From positions 1,702,501 through 1,766,500 of the forward strand of contig JACKNY010000001.1 in the NCBI GenBank assembly GCA_024234615.1: 64,000 bases of DNA. The letters are read 5' to 3'. Made by a program: the position numbers and the translations under genes. Shown one piece after another: positions 26,998 to 36,510 of this stretch. Position 1 is the first letter of the stretch; each line of letters begins with the position of its first letter. A model generated the notes under the pieces. That model was given only the letters and a program-made list of their open reading frames with translations, was not told where the DNA came from and searched no databases. The stretch comes from Pseudomonadales bacterium. Lineage in GTDB: Bacteria > Pseudomonadota > Gammaproteobacteria > Pseudomonadales > IMCC2047.

Positions 26998-27909
26998 CTA
27001 AATAGCACTATAAATTATTTTCACCCAAACGTCGGGAGCTAAAAAGCCATTACCCCACTTGGCATCGAAATCGGCACTTGGCTTCGCAGCGACCACTGCC
27101 TCAACTGATTTACCCTGATCTTTGAGCGCTTTCACTCTGGTGTAGACGCTCTTAAGCATATCCTGGTAAGCCTGAAGTTCGACTTTATTGCTGAGCGGAC
27201 CATGACCGGGAATAACTTTGGTATTATCGTCTATCCGCGTCAAAATTGTCGATACGCCCGTAAGCAGACCCACCATCGAACCACCGCTACTGGCATCGAT
27301 AAAAGGGTACATGCCGCTAAAATAGAGGTCACCGGTATGTACTACATTGCCCTGCTTAAAATAAATCACGGCATCACCGTCAGTATGCGCTGAGGCTACA
27401 TGAATAACCTCAAGAGTGTCACTGTTCCAGTGAAAAGTAACTTCCTTATCAAAGGTTATGACCGGTAATGCTAGCTTATCTGCGGGCGGCACCTCTTTAG
27501 CAAACGCCTCTATGACCTGCCCTTTCAGCATTCTCTCGCGCACATTATTCTGCGCAACGATAATAGCGCCACCTTTACCAAAATTTTCATTGCCACCGAC
27601 GTGATCATAGTGCCAATGAGTGTTAATCAAAAACTTCACGGGTTGGGGCGTGATCGCAGCTATCGCCTTTTGAATTTTCCCCGTCAGCGGTGCAAACTGG
27701 TCATCTATCATAAAGACACCATCCTCACCCACGGAAAGGCCGATATTGCCACCACTCCCCTCCAGCATATAAATGCCCGGCATAACCTGTGTAGTTTTAA
27801 TACCGACTTCGCTAAACTCATCCGCACAGATCAGCACCGACACCAAACCTAGCAAACAACCACCGATAAAACGAATACCTGCAGCTCTTACACAACGCAC
27901 TATCAACAT
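26998..27909 (-). CDS. Exported MBL-fold metallo-hydrolase
   Basis: The 303-residue protein has a hydrophobic N-terminus (FIGGCLLGLVSVLICADEF) that looks like a signal peptide cut near residue 30. The metallo-beta-lactamase motif is NTHWHYDHVGGNENFG, followed by HTDGDAVIYF, HTGDLYFSGMYPF and IPGHGPL, giving the full set of zinc ligands. It belongs to the large periplasmic MBL group that also contains B3-like beta-lactamases and quinoprotein-associated hydrolases. I cannot assign a substrate. A GGAGT ribosome-binding site lies 7 bases before the ATG. It is convergent with ppsR. Confidence 0.85.
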   Translation of the reverse strand: MLIVRCVRAAGIRFIGGCLLGLVSVLICADEFSEVGIKTTQVMPGIYMLEGSGGNIGLSVGEDGVFMIDDQFAPLTGKIQKAIAAITPQPVKFLINTHWHYDHVGGNENFGKGGAIIVAQNNVRERMLKGQVIEAFAKEVPPADKLALPVITFDKEVTFHWNSDTLEVIHVASAHTDGDAVIYFKQGNVVHTGDLYFSGMYPFIDASSGGSMVGLLTGVSTILTRIDDNTKVIPGHGPLSNKVELQAYQDMLKSVYTRVKALKDQGKSVEAVVAAKPSADFDAKWGNGFLAPDVWVKIIYSAI

Positions 27910-27965
27910 TCTGAAACTCCTAACGGTTTAAATAAAGAATAACATCCCCCGCACGCGCCCTGACC

Positions 27966-28184
27966 TTATCCGTTACTCCATTTCACCTGAAATTCGATTT
28001 CCTCTTCAACCCCGTCGCGCTCGTGTTCAATATTAAACTTTGCCTTGACCGGCACATATACTCTTTCACCAGCGACTTGAATTTGAAACTTCTTTCCAGT
28101 TTCAAGCGCATCGGCTAAGCGCCGTAACTTAGAAATAAATGCTGATTTTGAGTAACTCTTTTCAATATCTCTTTCTGCTTTCAT
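27966..28184 (-). CDS. amphi-Trp domain protein
   Basis: This 72-residue protein has a charged N-terminus, then ISKLRRLADALETGKKFQIQ and VYVPVKAKFNIEHERDG, and ends EEEIEFQVKW. That layout matches the amphi-Trp family of small soluble proteins, named for its amphipathic strand with a conserved final Trp. Function is unknown. A GGATTAAAGC ribosome-binding region precedes the ATG. It lies 56 bases upstream of the MBL gene in the same direction. The 269 bases upstream of it, to 28453, contain no gene I can see. Confidence 0.75.
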   Translation of the reverse strand: MKAERDIEKSYSKSAFISKLRRLADALETGKKFQIQVAGERVYVPVKAKFNIEHERDGVEEEIEFQVKWSNG

Positions 28185-28453
28185 GCTTTAATCCTTTATT
28201 TTCCTTTAGCGTTTTTTGATATTCAGGCTAGTTTTCCTGGAAGTAACATAGCAGATTTTAACCTCTACTTAAGACCAACTAGAAGTAAAAACACGAGGAA
28301 TATCAATCTAGGATGTGCGCGATGCAATTAAGACACCATGGACCTAGCCGGGAATAGCAGTTGTTGTCATTTTATGCCTTTTTCTTGGGCGCTAAGCCTG
28401 ACTCTCACTGGTTATTAGCACTTCCCTACCAATGCCAGTTTTATACGATTTTG

Positions 28454-30544
28454 CTAGTTTAGAGAATGAAAACCTTTGCTTTCTTGCACGAGTTTAAGGA
28501 GCAATTCACTGGGTTGCCAGTAGGACTCACCCGTTTTTTGCATTAATGCCAATAACCCATCACGCACCTTATCAAGGCCTAAGGTATCGGCATAGTACAT
28601 CGGCCCGCCGTGAAATTTCGGGAAGCCGTAACCATAAAGATAGACAATATCGATATCGCCCGGCGACGAGGCGATACCTTCTTCCAAAATACGCGCACCC
28701 TCATTTATCAGCGCGAAAGTAAGTCGTTGCACAATTTCTTCATCACTGATGGTACGGCGTGTTACTCCCCATTTTTTCGCCAACTGCTCAATGACTGGGT
28801 CAATTTCTGGATCTGACTGGCGCTTACGGGTTTCCTTGTCGTAAAGGTAGAATCCTTTCCCCGTCTTTTGCCCTAATCTGCCCATATCCACCAGGGCATC
28901 GGCAATACAGCCATCTTTGGCGGCGCCTGACTCGATGCCACGATTACGCCGGGCTCGATAACTGATATCTAGGCCCGCCATATCGCCAACCGCGAGCGGC
29001 CCCATGGCCATTCCCCAGTTTTGAATAGCGTTATCCACCTGCGCGGGGCTGGCCCCCTCAAGCACTAACAATTGTGCTTCGCGGCCATAACCTTTGAGCA
29101 TGCGATTGCCGACAAAACCATCACAGACGCCAACTAACACCGGTACTTTTTTAATCGTTTTTGCGACCTGCATGACAGTAACCAGCACCTCATCAGAGAC
29201 ATCATTGGGGCGCACAACTTCAAGCAATTTCATAATATTGGCGGGGCTAAAAAAGTGCATCCCAACGATGTCTTCTTTACGGCTGCTGTAGGAGGCCAGC
29301 TCGTTAATGTCGAGGTAGGAAGTATTGGTAGCCAGGATACATCCCGGTTTACAATGCTGTTCCAGCTTAGCGAACACTTCGCGCTTGACGTCCATACTCT
29401 CAAACACCGCTTCGATAACCAGATCAACCTTGGCGAGATCGGCATAATCCAGGCTGCCTTTCAGTAAGCTCAATGATTTCTCTGCCTGTGTCGTGGAAAT
29501 ACGCCCGCTTTTCACGGAGCCCTGATAACTGTCAGCAATGGCCTTAAGTCCACGATCCAAACCCTCTTGCGCGACCTCTATCATGGTGACAGGAATACCT
29601 GCACTAAGAAAATTGATGGCGATACCGCTGCCCATCGTGCCGCCGCCAATCACGCCGACGGAGTCGATTTTTCTGGGAAGAACATCCTTGCCGACATGTG
29701 GCACTTTCGCCGCTTTACGCTCAGCAAAGAACGCATGGCGTTGTGCTGCAGCCTGTGGAGAATTAAGACACTCAATAAAGAGTGTCCGCTCCTGTTTTAA
29801 GCCTTCGGCATAGGGTAGCTCTACAGCACCCTTCACCGCTTTAATAATATTCTGTGGTGCCAGCAACCCATGAATTTTTGATTTAACTCTTTGCTCATAT
29901 TGTTCAAAGAAATCTTCTTCAATGGCACCCGCATCAATTTCGATTTCGCTGACTCGGCGCACCCCAACGCCCGCCACCGCAAGCTCCTGAGCATAGGCTC
30001 TTGCACCTGTCATTAAATCACCATCAATCAGACGATCAATTGCACCATATTCAAGCCCGTGCTGAGCGGAAATAGGGTTACCGTTAATCATCATGTCGAG
30101 CGCAGGTTTTACGCCAATCAATCGAGGTAATCTTTGCGTACCACTGGAACCCGGCATCAAGCCGAGTTTCACTTCCGGCAAGCCTAATTTAGCAGATGGC
30201 ACAGCACAGCGATAATGCGCTGCCATCGACAGCTCTAAACCGCCGCCCAGCGCCGTGCCATGCAAAGCGGCGACTACCGGCTTGTTCGACGCTTCAACCG
30301 TCGCAATAACTTCCGGCAACAAAGGTTCTTGCATGGGTTTACCGAATTCGCTGATATCAGCCCCGGCAACGAAGGTACGCCCTTCACAGAGCAAAAGAAT
30401 GACTTTACTGGCATCCTGTTGTGCTTGGTTGATCGCCTCTACGATCCCCAAACGAACAGCAAAAGACAGTGCGTTTACCGGGGGGTTATTAATACGGATG
30501 ATGCCAAGATCGCCTTCCAGCGAATAGTTAACGGGGCTGGTCAC
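28454..30544 (-). CDS. Bifunctional enoyl-CoA hydratase / 3-hydroxyacyl-CoA dehydrogenase (FadB/FadJ-like)
   Basis: The 696-residue protein joins an N-terminal crotonase domain (about 1-190, ADISEFGKPM and AALHGTALGGGLELSMA) to a 3-hydroxyacyl-CoA dehydrogenase (about 290-690, NAD loop VGVIGGGTMGSGIAINFL; C-terminal part with GDMAGLDISYRARRN). It lies last in the paa operon, where separate paaF and paaH genes would be expected and are absent, so it probably hydrates and oxidises the ring-derived dehydroadipyl-CoA. That role is inferred. I start at the GTG at 30544, behind a strong TTTGGAGAG ribosome-binding site; the frame extends upstream into the end of paaX but without such a signal. Confidence 0.88.
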   Translation of the reverse strand: MTSPVNYSLEGDLGIIRINNPPVNALSFAVRLGIVEAINQAQQDASKVILLLCEGRTFVAGADISEFGKPMQEPLLPEVIATVEASNKPVVAALHGTALGGGLELSMAAHYRCAVPSAKLGLPEVKLGLMPGSSGTQRLPRLIGVKPALDMMINGNPISAQHGLEYGAIDRLIDGDLMTGARAYAQELAVAGVGVRRVSEIEIDAGAIEEDFFEQYEQRVKSKIHGLLAPQNIIKAVKGAVELPYAEGLKQERTLFIECLNSPQAAAQRHAFFAERKAAKVPHVGKDVLPRKIDSVGVIGGGTMGSGIAINFLSAGIPVTMIEVAQEGLDRGLKAIADSYQGSVKSGRISTTQAEKSLSLLKGSLDYADLAKVDLVIEAVFESMDVKREVFAKLEQHCKPGCILATNTSYLDINELASYSSRKEDIVGMHFFSPANIMKLLEVVRPNDVSDEVLVTVMQVAKTIKKVPVLVGVCDGFVGNRMLKGYGREAQLLVLEGASPAQVDNAIQNWGMAMGPLAVGDMAGLDISYRARRNRGIESGAAKDGCIADALVDMGRLGQKTGKGFYLYDKETRKRQSDPEIDPVIEQLAKKWGVTRRTISDEEIVQRLTFALINEGARILEEGIASSPGDIDIVYLYGYGFPKFHGGPMYYADTLGLDKVRDGLLALMQKTGESYWQPSELLLKLVQESKGFHSLN

Positions 30545-30629
30545 TTTATTCTCTCCAAACTGGTTTTTGCGTTCATAGTTGTATCGTTTGTCTGGTTGCA
30601 TACCCAAAATGAGGGCATACCCTTCGAAC

Positions 30630-31562
30630 CTACAATCCACCAAAACGTTGATAGTAACTCGGAATAACTTCCTTTAAATAACCATCAACGGTTTTCATTT
30701 CAGTACGCAAAAATGTCTTGGCTTTTTTGTGTACAGCGCGGTAGATATTAGCCGTCATTTCATGGGCAATATGGCCAGCCCAGTTTTTCGGTAATGTGCC
30801 TTCAGGCAAGTCCGTGTGTTTGAGCAGAATACGACGGTATTCATGTATCAGCAAGGTTCTGACCTGAAACGATTCTTCCGGTGTCAAGGCTGTCGCAACG
30901 GCGGAGGTGATAGGCGAAAAACGCTCGATAAACTCTCTATAACGTTGGCCAAGTTCATCAATATTCCAACACTCCCGCATTAACGCCTGTAGCGATTTGC
31001 TTGAAGCGACCTCCTCAGAACGGGCCGTCATGATCGCAACCTTATCTTGCATTTTTAGCGCACGCAGGCTCTTATCCAACGACACTCGATCATTCCCAGG
31101 GTAACCCAAAATACCACCGCCGAAGTTGGCATAACCAAGCCAGGAAAGCTCTTTCACAAGCTGATCTCGTTCTCCGGTTTCGACTAAAGTAGGAATTACC
31201 AAGGTCCACTTGCCATCCCAGCTCACCGGTTCTGGGGCATAGATTCTTTTTGCTGCTGCTTCGAAATGCAGCAGCCCGGTTTCCGTCAAGCTATAAAAGC
31301 TACATCGCCCGACTCTTTCACTATGCAGCCATTCGTCCTGTACCAAACGAAAGGCTGCAGTTCTAACTAGCCGCGAATCCAAGCCAAAGGGTGATAAAGC
31401 TTTAATCAGACTACTCAGCCATACGCTATTGCCATGCTGCGAAATAGCGTCGCCAAAAACCGAAACAATCAATGAGCCACTGCGAATTGGCCGCTGCTGC
31501 TGAAAGTCATCCATGAGCTTTCGCACTACAGGGTTTGATCGCGTTCTAACTAGGGTATCCAC
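30630..31562 (-). CDS. paaX: Phenylacetate operon repressor PaaX
   Basis: The 310-residue protein matches PaaX, a repressor released by phenylacetyl-CoA. The N-terminal winged-helix region has GSLIVSVFGDAISQHGNSVW and RTAAFRLVQDEWLHSERVGR, and the middle has SWDGKWTLVIPTLVET. The C-terminal helical domain is complete. Two starts are possible: a GTG at 31562 or an ATG at 31514; the latter gives the N-terminal length of E. coli PaaX. It lies inside the operon, 28 bases after paaE, so it would be autoregulated. Confidence 0.92.
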   Translation of the reverse strand: MDTLVRTRSNPVVRKLMDDFQQQRPIRSGSLIVSVFGDAISQHGNSVWLSSLIKALSPFGLDSRLVRTAAFRLVQDEWLHSERVGRCSFYSLTETGLLHFEAAAKRIYAPEPVSWDGKWTLVIPTLVETGERDQLVKELSWLGYANFGGGILGYPGNDRVSLDKSLRALKMQDKVAIMTARSEEVASSKSLQALMRECWNIDELGQRYREFIERFSPITSAVATALTPEESFQVRTLLIHEYRRILLKHTDLPEGTLPKNWAGHIAHEMTANIYRAVHKKAKTFLRTEMKTVDGYLKEVIPSYYQRFGGL

Positions 31563-31590
31563 CTGTCACTCAAGCTCGCTATGAAAATAC

Positions 31591-32685
31591 TTATTTTTGG
31601 TCAAAGTCAACCACGACAGACTCACTCACGGGGTGCGCCTGACAAGTCAAAATAAACCCGTTCGCTATTTCGCTTTCCTCTAAGCCATGAGTGATATCCA
31701 TTTCAACTTCACCGGAAACCAATTTAGCCTTACAGGTCGAACAAACACCGCCTTTACAGGAATAGGGTAATTCAAAGCCGTGCGCCATGCCCGCATCAAG
31801 AATGTTTTCACCGTCGGCAGTCAACTCAAACTCGCTGGAACGACCATCGGCAACAATGGTAACGCGGCTGGATTTACCCGCCATTTTAATGGCACGAGCA
31901 TGGTGCCGTTCGATGATAGCTCTGGCGTCTTCCGCAGAAGAGGCAAACAGCTCATAGTGGATCGTTGACTCATCAGCGCCGGTCGCACGCAAACCTCTGG
32001 AAACCTCTGAAATCATAGACTCCGGGCCACAGATAAAATATTCGTCATACTCAGCAATCGTAATTAACCGCTTGTTCAGCTCGCCACCTTTGCGGTTATT
32101 GATACGGCCCGACAACAGGTCAGAACCCTGATCTTCCTTACTCAGGATATTTACCCATTGAAAACGCGTCATGTAGCGATTTTTTAAAAAGCTGAGCTGA
32201 TCGCGAAACATAATGGTACTACTGCGCTGGTTTCCCAGCAGTAAAGTCACGAGACTATTCGGTTCCGCCTGCAAAATGGTTTTGATATTGGAAATAATCG
32301 GCGTGATGCCGCTTCCAGCCGCAATAAACAGATATTTACGCGCCTTTTCCGGTGCAACCGGCACGAAAAAATTTCCCTGCGGTGGCATCACCTTGATGGT
32401 ATCACCGGCTTTTAAGTGTTCGTTGGCGTAATTTGAAAACACTCCTCCTTCAACTCTCTTGATAGCGACACTGAGGCGCTTGTCAAAAACACCAGAACAG
32501 ATACTGTAGGAACGACGCACCGGCTCATTATTGATTTCCGTTTCCAGGGTAATATATTGCCCCTGTTTGAACCGAAAAGTATCTGCCAAATCTTCAGGTA
32601 CTTCGAAAGATACGCACACAGCCTTATCGGTTTCGGGCCTGACATCGGCAATTTGTAAAGAGAAAAATCCAGTATTAGAAGACAT
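31591..32685 (-). CDS. paaE: Phenylacetyl-CoA epoxidase reductase subunit PaaE
   Basis: The 364-residue flavin-iron-sulfur reductase feeds electrons from NADPH to the PaaABC oxygenase. It has a ferredoxin-reductase FAD domain (RRSYSICSGVFDKRLSVAIK), a pyridine nucleotide domain (FIAAGSGITPIISNIK) and a C-terminal plant-type [2Fe-2S] domain with ligands in YSCKGGVCSTCKAKLVSGE and the final Cys in FILTCQAHP. Length is normal. Start ATG, 9 bases after paaD. Confidence 0.95.
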   Translation of the reverse strand: MSSNTGFFSLQIADVRPETDKAVCVSFEVPEDLADTFRFKQGQYITLETEINNEPVRRSYSICSGVFDKRLSVAIKRVEGGVFSNYANEHLKAGDTIKVMPPQGNFFVPVAPEKARKYLFIAAGSGITPIISNIKTILQAEPNSLVTLLLGNQRSSTIMFRDQLSFLKNRYMTRFQWVNILSKEDQGSDLLSGRINNRKGGELNKRLITIAEYDEYFICGPESMISEVSRGLRATGADESTIHYELFASSAEDARAIIERHHARAIKMAGKSSRVTIVADGRSSEFELTADGENILDAGMAHGFELPYSCKGGVCSTCKAKLVSGEVEMDITHGLEESEIANGFILTCQAHPVSESVVVDFDQK

Positions 32686-32694
32686 GGCTATACT

Positions 32695-33219
32695 CTATAT
32701 TTGTTTAAAGTAATCAAAAGGTTCTGCGCAATCGAGGCAGCGATATAATGCTTTACAAGCGGTAGAACCAAACTCGCTGACTTGTTCAACCCGGTCAGAT
32801 TTGCAATGTGGGCACGAAACCGCATCTAAATTTTGTTGCGGCGGTGCGATACCATAGTTATGCAGTTTTTCACGAGCTTCGCTGCTCATCCAGTCAGTGG
32901 TCCAAGCAGGCGACAAACTCATCTCTATAGTCACCTGGGTAAATCCCGCCTGCGTTAACACTGTGTGAATATCCGCGCTCATGGTTTCCATCGCCGGACA
33001 GCCCGAATAGGTGGGTGTAATCACCACCTTGATGCTGTCGCCCTGACGTTGGATATCACGTAATACACCCAGCTCCCACAGGCTGATAGCGGGGATTTCT
33101 GGATCTTTGACCTGATCCAACAGATCCCACAAGGAGCTATCAGCAGAATTTGCCCTGCGCTTTTGTAGCTCGGCTTGCTCCGGGCTCACCAGCGGAATTT
33201 GCTCCGCGAAAGACATCAT
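32695..33219 (-). CDS. paaD: Phenylacetyl-CoA epoxidase maturation protein PaaD
   Basis: The 174-residue protein has an N-terminal MIP18/DUF59-like iron-sulfur assembly domain (LLDQVKDPEIPAISLWELGV and TPTYSGCPAMETM, about 30-110) and a C-terminal zinc ribbon with CPHCKSD and CLDC pairs. PaaD is needed to make active epoxidase, probably by maturing an iron centre. I start at the ATG at 33219, which has GGAG upstream inside the end of paaC, with 4 bases separating the two genes. The frame extends further upstream into paaC, but that part does not resemble the family. Confidence 0.92.
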   Translation of the reverse strand: MMSFAEQIPLVSPEQAELQKRRANSADSSLWDLLDQVKDPEIPAISLWELGVLRDIQRQGDSIKVVITPTYSGCPAMETMSADIHTVLTQAGFTQVTIEMSLSPAWTTDWMSSEAREKLHNYGIAPPQQNLDAVSCPHCKSDRVEQVSEFGSTACKALYRCLDCAEPFDYFKQI

Positions 33220-33223
33220 GGTG

Positions 33224-33982
33224 TTACCACTCCAACCCAGGATAGGCACGCTGCATAAACTGTAAATCAGACAGCAAGTGGCCGAGATGCTCGGTATGCA
33301 TACCTTCCCTGCCACCCGTTACCGTCCAGTCATCCTCAGGCACACTGAGAGTCGCTTCGGCAAGAAGCGCTGAGACATTCGCTTTCCACGCATCTTTCAA
33401 CTGGCTGCGATCAACCGCGATACCGGCACCGGCTAGAGTTGTCTCCAACTCGTCCATTTCGAACAACTCATGGGTAAAACCCCAGAGATCGTCCAATGCC
33501 TTTTGTGAACGCTGATGACTATCTTCAGTACCATCACCTAATCGCAAAACCCAATCTTTGCTACGACGCAGGTGATAAACCGACTCCTTGATGGCTTTCG
33601 CAGCAATGGCGGCCAATTGCTTGTCCTTTGACTGACAGAGTTGCGATAAAAACTCGACATTAAAGGCATCCACCAAATACTGGCGCATCATACTGAAGGC
33701 GTAATCACCACGGGGTAGTTCCAGAATCAAAAAATTACGGAATTCACGACAATCACGCAGGTAGGCAAAATCGTCCTCTGTCGCGCCATTCCCTTTTAAG
33801 GTTGCTGCATAACTGTAGAGCATCCGGGCGCGACCGATAAAATCCAAGGCAACGTTGCTGACTGCGAGATCTTCTTCTAAAAAAGGGGCGTTACGACACC
33901 ATTCTGATAATCTGTGGCCGATAATCAGGGCATCGTCGCCAAGACGCACCGCGTATTCCAATAGCTGTTGTTCATTGCTCAT
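33224..33982 (-). CDS. paaC: Phenylacetyl-CoA epoxidase structural subunit PaaC
   Basis: The 252-residue protein is the non-catalytic partner of PaaA in the diiron epoxidase. It is a four-helix ferritin-like protein with the family sequences ALIIGHRLSEWCRNAPFLEE, ALDFIGRARMLYSYAA and DDWTVTGGREGMHTEHLGHL. A GGAGGGA ribosome-binding site precedes the ATG. It lies 16 bases after paaB. Confidence 0.95.
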   Translation of the reverse strand: MSNEQQLLEYAVRLGDDALIIGHRLSEWCRNAPFLEEDLAVSNVALDFIGRARMLYSYAATLKGNGATEDDFAYLRDCREFRNFLILELPRGDYAFSMMRQYLVDAFNVEFLSQLCQSKDKQLAAIAAKAIKESVYHLRRSKDWVLRLGDGTEDSHQRSQKALDDLWGFTHELFEMDELETTLAGAGIAVDRSQLKDAWKANVSALLAEATLSVPEDDWTVTGGREGMHTEHLGHLLSDLQFMQRAYPGLEW

Positions 33983-33998
33983 TCTGCTGTCCCTCCAA

Positions 33999-34298
33999 TT
34001 ACATGTTGTTCACTTCGTCGGGAAGCTGGTAATGAGTCGCGTGACGATAGGGTTTGTCGTCCATCGGATCATAAAAACTTTCGCTATCCTCTTCCTGCGA
34101 AGAAACGATATCGGAAGATTTGACGACCCAAATGCTGACGCCTTCGCTACGACGGGTATATACATCACGCGCATACTCAAGTGCCTGTTCATGGTCGTCC
34201 GCATGTAAACTGCCCACGTGCTTGTGATCCAAACCACGCTTAGAACGGATAAAAACTTCAAATAAATCTAAACTGTCTGTTGCCATTTTATTCACCAT
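33999..34298 (-). CDS. paaB: Phenylacetyl-CoA epoxidase subunit PaaB
   Basis: The small subunit, about 99 residues, bridges PaaAC units of the epoxidase. It has the family sequence LFEVFIRSKRGLDHKHVGSL and ARDVYTRRSEGVSIWVVKSS. The start is uncertain: ATG at 34298 (with GGACAG upstream) or ATG at 34286, which gives the usual 95 residues. A TTG at 34325 is also in frame but less likely. It lies 33 bases after paaA. Confidence 0.93.
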   Translation of the reverse strand: MVNKMATDSLDLFEVFIRSKRGLDHKHVGSLHADDHEQALEYARDVYTRRSEGVSIWVVKSSDIVSSQEEDSESFYDPMDDKPYRHATHYQLPDEVNNM

Positions 34299-34331
34299 TA
34301 ACTGTCCATTAAGGTCATGATTCAAAGTAAT

Positions 34332-35291
34332 CTAAGCGACGGCTTTAGTCTTTTGTGCTTTTTTCTTTTCATTATAGGCATGCATCGCCTCGCGCACCCA
34401 ACGCCCCTCTTCATGGGCTTTGACATGGTGCTGCATGCGCTGACGGTTACAAGGGCCGTTGCCCATCAGTACGCGATGAAACTCATCCCAATCGATTTCT
34501 CCAAAATCGTAATGCCCGGTGGCTTCGTTCCACTTCAAATCAGGATCGGGCACAGTCAAACCTAAAAACTCTGCCTGTGGCACGGTTTGATCAACAAATT
34601 TCTGGCGTAGCTCGTCGTTGCTTTGACGTTTGATTTTCCAAATCATCGAACGCGCTGAATGCGCCGATTCCGCATCGTGCGGGCCGAACATCATCAATGA
34701 TGGCCACCAGAAACGATTCAGCGAATCCTGTGCCATTTGCTTTTGCTCTGCACTGCCCCGCGCCAATACCAGCATAATTTCGTAACCCTGGCGTTGATGG
34801 AAACTTTCCTCTTTACAGATGCGCACCATGCCGCGCGCATAAGGGCCGTAGGAAGTGCGTTGCAAAGACACTTGGTTGACGATAGCCGCGCCATCCACCA
34901 ACCAACCAATTGCGCCGATATCTCCCCAGGTCAGGGTCGGATAATTAAAGATAGAGGCGTATTTAGCAGTGCCGTTTTGTAGTGCCTCAATCATCTCTTC
35001 GCGCGATGTGCCCAGCGTTTCCGCCGTGCTGTACAGATAAAGGCCGTGCCCGCCTTCATCCTGCACCTTGGACAACAAGACCGCTTTACGACGCAAGCTG
35101 GGCGCACGCGTGATCCAATTACCTTCTGGTTGCATGCCGATCACTTCGGAATGGGCGTGTTGGGAAATCTGACGAATCAAATTTTTCCGGTACGCATCCG
35201 GCATCCAGTCCTTGGGTTCAATTTTTTGTTCTGAGTCAATACGCTCTTGAAAGCGCTGCTCTAATTCCTGTTCACTCAAAGCTGTCTTCAT
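34332..35291 (-). CDS. paaA: Phenylacetyl-CoA epoxidase catalytic subunit PaaA
   Basis: The 319-residue diiron protein epoxidises the ring of phenylacetyl-CoA with oxygen. Family signatures include SKVQDEGGHGLYLYSTAETL with the EGGHG metal-site residues, CKEESFHQRQGYEIMLV with the second E..H pair, and WWPSLMMFGPHDAESAHS. Length matches the family. A GAGGAGG ribosome-binding site precedes the ATG. It is the first gene of the paaABCDE block, 13 bases after paaJ. Confidence 0.96.
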   Translation of the reverse strand: MKTALSEQELEQRFQERIDSEQKIEPKDWMPDAYRKNLIRQISQHAHSEVIGMQPEGNWITRAPSLRRKAVLLSKVQDEGGHGLYLYSTAETLGTSREEMIEALQNGTAKYASIFNYPTLTWGDIGAIGWLVDGAAIVNQVSLQRTSYGPYARGMVRICKEESFHQRQGYEIMLVLARGSAEQKQMAQDSLNRFWWPSLMMFGPHDAESAHSARSMIWKIKRQSNDELRQKFVDQTVPQAEFLGLTVPDPDLKWNEATGHYDFGEIDWDEFHRVLMGNGPCNRQRMQHHVKAHEEGRWVREAMHAYNEKKKAQKTKAVA

Positions 35292-35304
35292 TGCTGCCTC
35301 CTCA

Positions 35305-36510
35305 CTAAACTCGTTCGATAATCATGGCGATCCCCTGCCCAACGCCAATACACATTGTACATAAGGCATAGCGGCCACCCGTTCTCTGCAACTGATGGGT
35401 TGCGGTGGTGACCAAACGCGCACCGCTCATTCCCAAGGGATGGCCCAATGCGATGGCTCCACCGTTGGGGTTTACCTGTGGGGCATCGTCGGGCAAACCT
35501 AATTCGCGCATTACGGCCAAACCCTGCGCGGCGAAGGCTTCATTCAATTCGATTACGTCCATATCGGCGATATTCAAACCGGCGAGCTTTAATACTTTCT
35601 GGACGGCGGGCACTGGTCCTATACCCATGATACGGGGATCGACACCGGCAACTGCCATTGCCACGACACGTGCCTTTGGCGTTAGTTGATAGTCACTTAT
35701 CGCCTGCTCCGATGCCACCAGTAACGCACAAGCACCATCGTTAATACCAGAGGCATTGCCCGCCGTGACCGTACCACCTTCTCGAAAAGGCGTCGGCAAT
35801 TTAGCTAACGCTTCTAAGGTGGTGCCAGCACGAGGATGTTCGTCCTTATCAAAGATCAATGGCTCTTGTTTACGCCGAGGAATTTCAACGGCGACGATTT
35901 CGTCGTTAAAATTACCGTTGTCCTGCGCAGCACAAGCCTTCTGCTGACTTCGGAGCGCAAAAGCATCCTGGTCTTCACGATTAACGCCATACTGTTCAGC
36001 CACATTTTCCGCCGTTTCCGGCATTGAATCGATGCCATACTGCGCCTTCATGAGCTTGTTCACGAAACGCCAACCCATGGTGGTATCGTAGATCTGCGCG
36101 TTACGGCTGAAAGCACTTTCAGCCTTACCCATAACAAAAGGCGAGCGTGACATATTCTCGACACCACCAGCAATTGCCAGAGAAATTTCACCTGCTTTAA
36201 TGCCTCTAGCCGCTGTACCGACTGCATCGATACCGGAACCACAAAGACGATTTAGGGTAACCGCCGCAGTCGCCGCAGGTAGACCCGCAAGTAACGCACT
36301 CATGCGACCCACATTGCGGTTATCTTCACCCGCTTGATTGGCGCAGCCGTAAAATACATCGTCTAATTTTTCCCAATTCACATTGGGGTAGCGCTGCATC
36401 AGCGCACGAATCGGCACAGCACCAAGATCATCGGTACGCACTGAAGCCAACGCACCCGCATAACGACCAATCGCTGTTCGCACCCCATCACAAATATAGG
36501 CCTCTGTCAT
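35305..36510 (-). CDS. paaJ: 3-oxoadipyl-CoA / 3-oxo-5,6-dehydrosuberyl-CoA thiolase PaaJ
   Basis: The 401-residue thiolase carries out the two CoA-dependent cleavages of the pathway. The nucleophilic Cys is in TLNRLCGSGIDAVGTAARG (about 90), the general-base His in NPNGGAIALGHPLGMSGARL and the second Cys in YALCTMCIGVGQG. Its N-terminus (MTEAYICDGVRTAIGRYAG) is that of PaaJ/PcaF rather than FadA. It overlaps the end of paaI by 4 bases, so translation is probably coupled. Confidence 0.94.
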   Translation of the reverse strand: MTEAYICDGVRTAIGRYAGALASVRTDDLGAVPIRALMQRYPNVNWEKLDDVFYGCANQAGEDNRNVGRMSALLAGLPAATAAVTLNRLCGSGIDAVGTAARGIKAGEISLAIAGGVENMSRSPFVMGKAESAFSRNAQIYDTTMGWRFVNKLMKAQYGIDSMPETAENVAEQYGVNREDQDAFALRSQQKACAAQDNGNFNDEIVAVEIPRRKQEPLIFDKDEHPRAGTTLEALAKLPTPFREGGTVTAGNASGINDGACALLVASEQAISDYQLTPKARVVAMAVAGVDPRIMGIGPVPAVQKVLKLAGLNIADMDVIELNEAFAAQGLAVMRELGLPDDAPQVNPNGGAIALGHPLGMSGARLVTTATHQLQRTGGRYALCTMCIGVGQGIAMIIERV

